Shown piece after piece: positions 49,215-54,289 of a DNA stretch of 54,289 bases. Source of the stretch: ZC4RG35 sp041747855. GTDB lineage: Bacteria; Actinomycetota; Acidimicrobiia; Spongiisociales; ZC4RG35. Location: assembly GCA_041747855.1 (NCBI GenBank), contig JBGTEJ010000079.1, positions 1 through 54,289 of the forward strand. Direction: 5' to 3'. Numbering within the stretch: the stretch's first letter is position 1; each line of letters opens with the position of its first letter. Below the pieces are notes generated by a model, which saw only the letters and a program-made list of their open reading frames with translations, was not told where the DNA came from and made no database searches. A program made the position numbers and the translations under genes.

Positions 49215-49772
49215 ATGTCAGTCGACATAGCCGGGTTCGTCGCCGACCTGAAGGAACATGCAACCGAACATGGATTCCATGTCCACGACGAGCGGCACTT
49301 CGTCGAGACATACTCCCTACGTCAGTCCTGGGAGGTCGATGTTCATCCAGAGTCGGGTTGCGGCGGTCCTATAGACCTTCATTTGGCTCTCGATGTCGAT
49401 CCAAAGGTCCTCCTGTCGTTGCGAGATCGCCTGGAGGAGTCGGAGGACGAACCCGACGACGTCTATTTCCTCGACGTCTATTTCAACTGGGCGGTGCCTC
49501 CCTTGTTGAGCCCACCCGACCTCCTGGTTCTTGCCACTGATCTCGCCGGGATCGGCGGGACGTTGCTGCCGATCGAAGTGTCAGCTATCGATTCGTACGC
49601 TGCAGTCACCGACGCCCCAGAGCGACGTCTGATGGTCCAAGGAAAGATCCAGGTCAGCCTGGTCGAGGTGATCGCCGGACGGGATGAACTGTGTGAGGTC
49701 CTGGACTGTTCCAGGGAGGTTTCCGAATATCTGGTGGAACGGGCCGAGGACTGGCTCGAGTCTCCTACCTAG
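49215..49772 (+). CDS. Hypothetical protein (soluble, acidic)
   Basis: A 185-residue protein I do not recognise. It is acidic, with no membrane helix, and contains two Cys near the C-terminus (ELCEVLDCSREV) and one in SGCGGPID. Strand-like segments (WEVDVHPESGCGGPIDLHLALDV, positions 38-60; VYFLDVYFNWAVPPLL) and helices alternate. The start ATG 49215 lies 7 nt behind TAGAGT (49202-49207). The stop shares CTAG with the opposite-strand gene. Confidence 0.7.
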   Translation: MSVDIAGFVADLKEHATEHGFHVHDERHFVETYSLRQSWEVDVHPESGCGGPIDLHLALDVDPKVLLSLRDRLEESEDEPDDVYFLDVYFNWAVPPLLSPPDLLVLATDLAGIGGTLLPIEVSAIDSYAAVTDAPERRLMVQGKIQVSLVEVIAGRDELCEVLDCSREVSEYLVERAEDWLESPT

Positions 49773-50212
49773 AAGAACATGTTGTAGGCGGCCCAGATCC
49801 CGAGTCCGACCGTCAGCGCCGACAGCGCATAGAACCCAAGCCGAACCATCGGAGACGATGGCGACGATGCGGGGGGTGCTCGGTACGGGATTGGCGGGGT
49901 GACTGTCGGAATCACCGCCGGTATCACGGTGTGTCGGCCCACATTCGGTGATTCAAAACTCCCTCTCCCGGCCATCTCGGCGGTCAGACCTTGGGCGAAG
50001 AGTTTGGGTTGGGAAGGCACGAAGTAAAGCGACTCGTTTTCGGCCGTGATGGAGTAGACCCCCTCCCTGACCAGGTCGATGGCGTACTCGCCGGGGGACC
50101 ACTCTCCGATCTCAGCGCCATTGGAGGACAGTCGTAGAACGGTGGAATCGAACCCGACTACCACGGGGATCTCGGTGTCTTCGAGCGTGACTATCCCATC
50201 AAACATATGCAT
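49769..50212 (-). CDS. Hypothetical membrane-tethered protein
   Basis: A 147-residue protein I do not recognise. Residues 1-85 form a beta-rich domain (VTLEDTEIPVVVGFDSTVLRLSS; GEWSPGEYAIDLVREGVYSIT), perhaps a small PH-like or FHA-like fold, followed by a Pro-rich linker (about 93-118) and a C-terminal membrane helix (LGFYALSALTVGLGIWAAYNMFF). It is therefore a tail-anchored protein with its domain in the cytoplasm. Its stop is inside the CTAG shared with the convergent gene. Confidence 0.68.
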   Translation of the reverse strand: MHMFDGIVTLEDTEIPVVVGFDSTVLRLSSNGAEIGEWSPGEYAIDLVREGVYSITAENESLYFVPSQPKLFAQGLTAEMAGRGSFESPNVGRHTVIPAVIPTVTPPIPYRAPPASSPSSPMVRLGFYALSALTVGLGIWAAYNMFF

Positions 50213-50335
50213 ACGGCACCCCCAGCCTCAGGCTGCCACCGACAACTTAGGCGATCTGCACCATTTGTGAAGTTGCAATCCGGCAGGCCCGCCAAGTTAA
50301 CGACAGAATTTCGGTGTCACTACGATCTCACGGTT

Positions 50336-50359
50336 ATGCCTGAACCCGAGTCCTGGTGA
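50336..50359 (+). CDS. Seven-codon upstream frame coupled to terC
   Basis: ATG at 50336 opens the frame MPEPESW, ending in TGA at 50357-50359, which overlaps the terC GTG start (50356-50358) by 3 nt. A TANNNT box TACGAT (50321-50326) ends 9 nt before the ATG. If transcribed from there, ribosomes could read the short frame and reinitiate at terC. Short enough that chance cannot be excluded. Confidence 0.4.
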   Translation: MPEPESW

Positions 50360-51357
50360 TCAACCGTCTGATTCTGGCAACCGAGGGTACCGGCCCGAGT
50401 TTCGCCACATTCGATGTGCCGTTGTGGGTTTGGGCCACCTTCGTGGCGGCGATCGCCACTCTTCTCTTCGCCGATCTTCTCATCGTCCATCGGAAGCCGC
50501 ATGCGATCTCGATCCGGGAGGCCGGCATCGAATCGGCCGTCTGGATCAGCCTGGGTCTGGCCTTCACCCTCGTCATGTGGTGGTGGCAGGGCGGCGGGGC
50601 GGCCGGAGAGTATCTAGCCGGTTATCTGATCGAGAAGAGCCTCTCCGTCGACAACGTCTTCGTCTGGGCGGTCATACTCAGCTACTTCGCGGTGCCAGCC
50701 GAGTATCAGTACCGGGTCCTGTTCTGGGGAATCTTTGGGGCACTCGTGTTCCGGGCGATTTTCATTTTCGCCGGGATAACACTCATCGATCGTTTCGACT
50801 GGATCCTATATGTGTTTGGGGCGTTCTTGATATTCACTGCCTATCGCATAGCCACCCACAAAGGGGCCCAGATCCACCCGGAGCACAACCCCGTGCTCAA
50901 ACTGGTGCGCAGGGTCGTTCCCACGACCACCGAGTATCACGGACAAAGGTTCTTCGTCAGGATCGACAAACGTCTTCTCGCCACACCTCTATTGGCCGTC
51001 CTGGTTCTCATCGAGACCACTGACATCGTCTTCGCGGTCGACTCGATACCCGCGATCCTGGCGGTCAGTCGGAACCCGTTCATTGTGTTCTCGTCGAACG
51101 CCTTCGCCATCCTCGGGTTGAGGGCCCTCTACTTTCTACTGGCCGGAATGGCCCACCGTTTCCGATATCTGAACCTGGGGCTAGGCGCCATCCTTGCCTT
51201 CGTAGGGGTGAAGATGATCATCCACGACTGGTACCACTTCCCGATCGGACTCAGCTTGGGGATAATCGGCGGGATCCTCACCGTGACCATTTTCGCCTCT
51301 CTGAAAGCTGAGAAGCGCGATTCAGCCCGCTCGGTCGGTGGAGGGCCGTCGAGCTAG
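50356..51357 (+). CDS. TerC-family membrane protein
   Basis: A 333-residue membrane protein with about eight to nine helices, related to Alx/TerC, which handle manganese or other divalent metals in exported proteins or give tellurite resistance. Key acidic motifs are SLSVDNVFVWAVI (about 98-110) and LIETTDIVFAVDSIPAIL (about 217-234), the latter being the TerC signature. GTG 50356 is the chosen start, behind the short upstream frame. No manganese riboswitch pattern was seen upstream. The stop shares CTAG with the opposite gene. Confidence 0.9.
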   Translation: MINRLILATEGTGPSFATFDVPLWVWATFVAAIATLLFADLLIVHRKPHAISIREAGIESAVWISLGLAFTLVMWWWQGGGAAGEYLAGYLIEKSLSVDNVFVWAVILSYFAVPAEYQYRVLFWGIFGALVFRAIFIFAGITLIDRFDWILYVFGAFLIFTAYRIATHKGAQIHPEHNPVLKLVRRVVPTTTEYHGQRFFVRIDKRLLATPLLAVLVLIETTDIVFAVDSIPAILAVSRNPFIVFSSNAFAILGLRALYFLLAGMAHRFRYLNLGLGAILAFVGVKMIIHDWYHFPIGLSLGIIGGILTVTIFASLKAEKRDSARSVGGGPSS

Positions 51358-52481
51358 AGGACTCGTCGGCAGGACCACGCCTGCCAGTAGTACTGGCCCA
51401 GCTCTTCGTAGCGCTTGGCCAGCCAAGCTGCCGAACGGGTGTTGGCGACAGGGTCGAATACCTGGCCCGACTCGTATGTCCCGCCGCTTATGGAGGTGGG
51501 CAGTCCGTTCCAGGTGCCCCGAAGGAACTGGAAGAGGCCCGCCGCACCCGAGTATGGGTTGAGCGCGTTGGGGTTCCCGTTGCTTTCGCAACGAAGGATC
51601 TTGAGCGCCTCGTCGACGCGGTGTGCCGGGAAGTAGGTCGAGACCAGTGGTCGCCACTGTTCGATGTTGGGTGGGAAGACAGTCGAGGGTGTTGTGGTCG
51701 GTGGTGCCGAACTGGTGGTGGTCGATGTCGTCGGTCCTGCCGTCGTCGGTGGTGTTGCTGGAGGGCGTTCCTCCTGTCGTCGTCTCTCCTCGTCTTTGAG
51801 ACGAGCCAGGTCTACCGAGTTCAAGGCGGCCCGATACTCCTCGTCGGCGACGGTGGACTGGCGAATCGCGTCGGAGACGGCCTGGTCGGCCCCTGCGTAC
51901 AGATCAGCGAGATGATCCATCTCGGCATCCAATTCGGCCCTGGCAGCCTGGTACTCGTCGTGCTCTTGAAGGTAGATGAGCCTGAGGTCTTCGAGGCTAC
52001 GACGTCGAACGAACAACTCGCTCACTGACTGTCTCCCCGCAGCGACCACATCCTCGACAACGGTGGACACCACCAGTGCCCGCTCGACGGTGGAGCTACC
52101 GATCAGGGATAGGGTGGGTGAGCCGAGAAGGGTCATATAGGCGTCAACCGCCTGGGCCTCGATCTGGTCCTGGATGTTGGCGAGCTCGATGTCGGCGAAT
52201 CCGAGTTGGCTCTCCAGCCGATCGAGCCGGGAGGCGACCGCGGACAGCGAGGCCGACAGGTCGTTGAGGCGGGAGATGCTCGCGGCGATCTGAAGTTCGA
52301 TCTGACGACGGTTGGACACAGCCTCGTCGACGAGGCCCGAGGCCGCCCTCAATTCGGCTTCCGCCTCCACGGCGCGCCGTTCGGCCTCGGTGACCGACTG
52401 GGCGGAGACGGAGAGACCGCCCACTCCCAGGATGCCAATTACGAAGATGCCAGCGATGATGGAAGTCATGCGGGACCGCAT
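51354..52481 (-). CDS. Secreted coiled-coil protein with a C-terminal lysozyme-like domain
   Basis: A 375-residue exported peptidoglycan hydrolase candidate. A signal peptide (SIIAGIFVIGILGVGGLSVSA) is followed by long coiled coils (about 30-115 and 150-235), a Thr/Pro linker (about 240-275) and a lysozyme-like domain (about 280-375). The catalytic Glu is in ILRCESNGNPNALN, followed by GAAGLFQFLRGTW, as in soluble lytic transglycosylases and resuscitation-promoting-type proteins. The layout resembles Rv-type Rpf/RipA partners with N-terminal coiled coils. Its stop is shared with terC (CTAG). Expected to act on the cell wall. Confidence 0.85.
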   Translation of the reverse strand: MRSRMTSIIAGIFVIGILGVGGLSVSAQSVTEAERRAVEAEAELRAASGLVDEAVSNRRQIELQIAASISRLNDLSASLSAVASRLDRLESQLGFADIELANIQDQIEAQAVDAYMTLLGSPTLSLIGSSTVERALVVSTVVEDVVAAGRQSVSELFVRRRSLEDLRLIYLQEHDEYQAARAELDAEMDHLADLYAGADQAVSDAIRQSTVADEEYRAALNSVDLARLKDEERRRQEERPPATPPTTAGPTTSTTTSSAPPTTTPSTVFPPNIEQWRPLVSTYFPAHRVDEALKILRCESNGNPNALNPYSGAAGLFQFLRGTWNGLPTSISGGTYESGQVFDPVANTRSAAWLAKRYEELGQYYWQAWSCRRVL

Positions 52482-52624
52482 ACGTGGACAAAGCCTATAC
52501 CAAGACCGGTTCGAGCGTGAAGTGAGAATCGATCCACCACGGAATCAGACCGAGAACGAAGGTGTTGCAAAGTGGGCGTGAGATGCGAATCTTGGAGAAT
52601 GTCACACCCCGGAAGGGTTCACCA

Positions 52625-53020
52625 ATGAACCGTCGAAACGTGTCCTCCGGATCACCTTTTGAGCCGAGGTTCGGGTTCAGTCGTGCGGTGAGAGTCGGGA
52701 ACAGGGTGGCCGTCGCCGGCACCGCTCCGATCTGGCCGGACGGATCGGTCGACCCTGACCCCGGGGCCCAAGCCAAACGATGCCTGGAGATCATGCTCGC
52801 GGCCCTGACCGAGGCGGGAGGAACCGCTGAGGACGTCATCCGGACCAGGTCGTACATAACTGACGCGAGCTTTGGTGACGCAGTCGGTGAAGTACACGGC
52901 GAGGTGTTCGGAACGATACGCCCTGCCTCCACCATGGTAGTTGTGGCTGGGCTGCTCGATCCTCGCTGGGTAGTTGAAATGGAATTGGAAGCCGTTGTCG
53001 AGAATACGGAAGGTGATTGA
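52625..53020 (+). CDS. ridA: RidA-family reactive enamine/imine deaminase
   Basis: A 131-residue RidA/YjgF/UK114-like protein. ATG 52625 has GGAAGGG 7 nt upstream and gives the usual N-terminus (NVSSGSPFEPRFGFSRAVRVGNRVAVAGTAP, about 5-35). The domain ends with RPASTMVVVAGLLDPRWVVEMELEAV, in which the Arg expected to contact the substrate carboxylate is present. Members clear 2-aminoacrylate from PLP enzymes; subfamily assignment here is uncertain. It is followed one base later by msrA, so the two are probably cotranscribed. Confidence 0.88.
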   Translation: MNRRNVSSGSPFEPRFGFSRAVRVGNRVAVAGTAPIWPDGSVDPDPGAQAKRCLEIMLAALTEAGGTAEDVIRTRSYITDASFGDAVGEVHGEVFGTIRPASTMVVVAGLLDPRWVVEMELEAVVENTEGD

Positions 53021-53021
53021 A

Positions 53022-53663
53022 ATGTTCGGGTCCCGCAACAAGTCGTCGATGCCGGATGTGAGCGATGCCATGCCCGGCCGAGACCGGGCCGTGCAGGTGC
53101 CGGCATCCCACTTTGTCAACGGTCGGCCCCTCCTCGGGCCGTTCCCCGAAGGTCTCGACCTGGCCGTCTTCGGGATGGGATGTTTCTGGGGTGCGGAGCG
53201 ACGCTTTTGGCAGATGGACGGTGTCTACACGACCGCGGTTGGGTACTCCGGTGGCTACACCCCCAACCCGACCTACGAGGAGGTTTGCACCGGGAGGACC
53301 GGGCACACAGAAGCGGTCATGGTGGTGTTCGATCCCAGCGTGGTCACATACGACGACCTGCTGAAGGTCTTCTGGGAGACACACGACCCGACACAGGGCT
53401 ATCGGCAGGGCAACGACATAGGAACGCAATACCGGTCTGCGATCTACACCACGGATGATCGCCAGGTCGATGAAGCGAAACGCTCCGCCGACCTGTATCA
53501 GTCGGTGCTGACCGCGAATGGGTTCGGCGACGTCACGACCGAGATTGCCCCCCTTGCTGAGTTCTACTACGCCGAGGACTATCACCAGCAGTACCTGGGA
53601 AAGAATCCCAACGGCTACGACTGTCATGCCAATACCGGCATGTCCTACCCCGGTTTCGCTTAG
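53022..53663 (+). CDS. msrA: Peptide-methionine (S)-S-oxide reductase MsrA
   Basis: A 213-residue MsrA. The catalytic motif GCFWG has the nucleophile C54. Substrate residues in GYSGGYTPNPTYEEVCTGRTGHTEAV (about 75-100) and the downstream FWETHDPTQGYRQGNDIGTQYRS (about 117-139) are intact. The N-terminal about 35 residues (RNKSSMPDVSDAMPGRDRA) are an extension common in longer MsrA proteins. ATG 53022 is one base after the ridA stop. It complements MsrB encoded at 26766. Confidence 0.97.
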   Translation: MFGSRNKSSMPDVSDAMPGRDRAVQVPASHFVNGRPLLGPFPEGLDLAVFGMGCFWGAERRFWQMDGVYTTAVGYSGGYTPNPTYEEVCTGRTGHTEAVMVVFDPSVVTYDDLLKVFWETHDPTQGYRQGNDIGTQYRSAIYTTDDRQVDEAKRSADLYQSVLTANGFGDVTTEIAPLAEFYYAEDYHQQYLGKNPNGYDCHANTGMSYPGFA

Positions 53664-54289
53664 GGCATAGAAGCGAGGATCGTCCCGACCACCTCCGCTG
53701 GAGTGGCTCCCGGTTCGAACTCGATGATCACATCCGGGGGAAGACCGGCGCCCCCGAAGTCGAGACCGCCCGGGGTCAGCCAACGCGCAGTGGTCAAACG
53801 GATGGCACCACCGTTGGAGAGATTGAAACGTTGCTGAACGGTGTTCTTTCCGAAAGTGTTCTCGCCGAAGGCGGTCACTCGACCCCGTTCCTGGAGCACG
53901 CCGACGACCACTTCTGACGCCGAAGCGCTTCCTCGATTCACCACCACATGCACCGGCATACCCTCTGGGACGATCGAGGCGCCTGTCACCTCATAGGCGA
54001 ACGTGCCCTCGGGCCCTTCAGTCGTCACCACCTTGCCGTCGGGCAGAAAGACTGAGGCCACGCCAACGGCGCTGGTGAGAAACCCGCCGGGATTGCCCCG
54101 GAAGTCGATGACGAGTCGCTCGACACCTGCGGCAATCAGGTCCAGGACCGTCTGCTCGAATCTTTCATCGGAGTTGTCGGAGAAGCTGAAGAGCCGGACG
54201 TATCCGGTAGTGCCGACTATCTCGCTGGTGAGGACCGGGATTTCGACACGTGCCCTCACTATCGAGAAGCGGACTACCTCCCCTTGCCG
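53660..54289 (-). CDS. S41-family C-terminal processing protease, 3' part (gene continues past the window)
   Basis: The last 209 residues or so of a C-terminal-processing protease (CtpA/Prc type). The frame is open to the right edge, so the N-terminus and any PDZ domain lie outside the window. The catalytic Ser is in NRGSASASEVV and the Lys in FGKNTVQQ; VIDFRGNPGGFLTSAVGVAS, TPGGLDFGGAGLPPDV are family-typical. Such enzymes are exported and cut C-terminal tails of membrane or envelope proteins. Its stop overlaps the msrA stop by 4 nt (TTAG). Confidence 0.9.
   Translation of the reverse strand, partial: RQGEVVRFSIVRARVEIPVLTSEIVGTTGYVRLFSFSDNSDERFEQTVLDLIAAGVERLVIDFRGNPGGFLTSAVGVASVFLPDGKVVTTEGPEGTFAYEVTGASIVPEGMPVHVVVNRGSASASEVVVGVLQERGRVTAFGENTFGKNTVQQRFNLSNGGAIRLTTARWLTPGGLDFGGAGLPPDVIIEFEPGATPAEVVGTILASMP

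Noticed and set aside
50213..50355. Manganese (yybP-ykoY) riboswitch upstream of terC
   Set aside because: I see none of the conserved loop sequences and the region is short.

Overview
The window is a compact, GC-rich stretch of an actinobacterial chromosome, most likely an uncultured member of the class Acidimicrobiia (inference). The pointers are an HspR/HAIR-controlled dnaK-grpE-dnaJ operon, exported proteins with long Thr/Ser linkers, an LCP-family cell-wall ligase, PadR/HAAS cassettes, many GTG starts, and start codons that sit 6-9 nt behind a TANNNT box, the signature of leaderless transcription. No rRNA, tRNA, CRISPR array, prophage or insertion sequence was seen. Genes are packed with ATGA overlaps, and no gene-free stretch exceeds 300 bases.

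Layout. 1-5.8 kb: end of the pst operon (pstB, phoU), a PhoP/PhoR-type two-component pair, then dxs. 5.9-10.2 kb: a general L-amino-acid ABC transporter (aapJQMP). 10.2-10.4 kb: a cluster of palindromic repeats with a related copy upstream of dnaK at 24.3 kb. 10.5-13.7 kb: three envelope proteins (CapA-like, beta-propeller, lipoprotein). 13.8-15.9 kb: PadR, a HAAS-NfeD fusion and an SPFH protein. 16-24.2 kb: heat-shock region with a ClpB lacking its N-domain, a GNAT, a second CapA and dnaK-grpE-dnaJ-hspR-orf. 24.3-27.6 kb: an unusual DNA methyltransferase/tyrosine phosphatase/cytochrome c operon, a GNAT, msrB and a Nudix hydrolase. 27.6-32.9 kb: CHAD protein, large membrane protein, LCP protein and a VapBC-type toxin-antitoxin pair. 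32.9-38.2 kb: ECF sigma factor, an Ogt-Ada hybrid, transketolase, a DAO-type oxidoreductase and a divergent membrane protein with an altered protease-like motif. 38.2-42.7 kb: MFS exporter, helix-hairpin-helix protein, a dienelactone-hydrolase-like protein without its nucleophile, a second PadR/HAAS pair and an unknown helical protein. 42.7-49.2 kb: LigD-type polymerase and ATP-dependent ligase genes on either side of two ABC-2 transporters, then a YihY protein. 49.2-54.3 kb: two unknown proteins, TerC, a coiled-coil lysozyme-like protein, RidA, MsrA and a partial S41 protease.

How it fits together. HspR probably represses both the dnaK operon and clpB, since both promoters carry matching HAIR-like sites across the -35 box and spacer. 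Redox repair (msrA, msrB, ridA) and DNA repair (ogt-ada, ligase, polymerase) are scattered. The most unusual items are the bidirectional leaderless promoters in 13-35 bp gaps, the ECF sigma/Ogt-Ada pair with reversed Ada domain order, the N-domain-less ClpB, the HAAS-NfeD fusion with a strong internal start, and a dispersed palindromic repeat placed just after stop codons.
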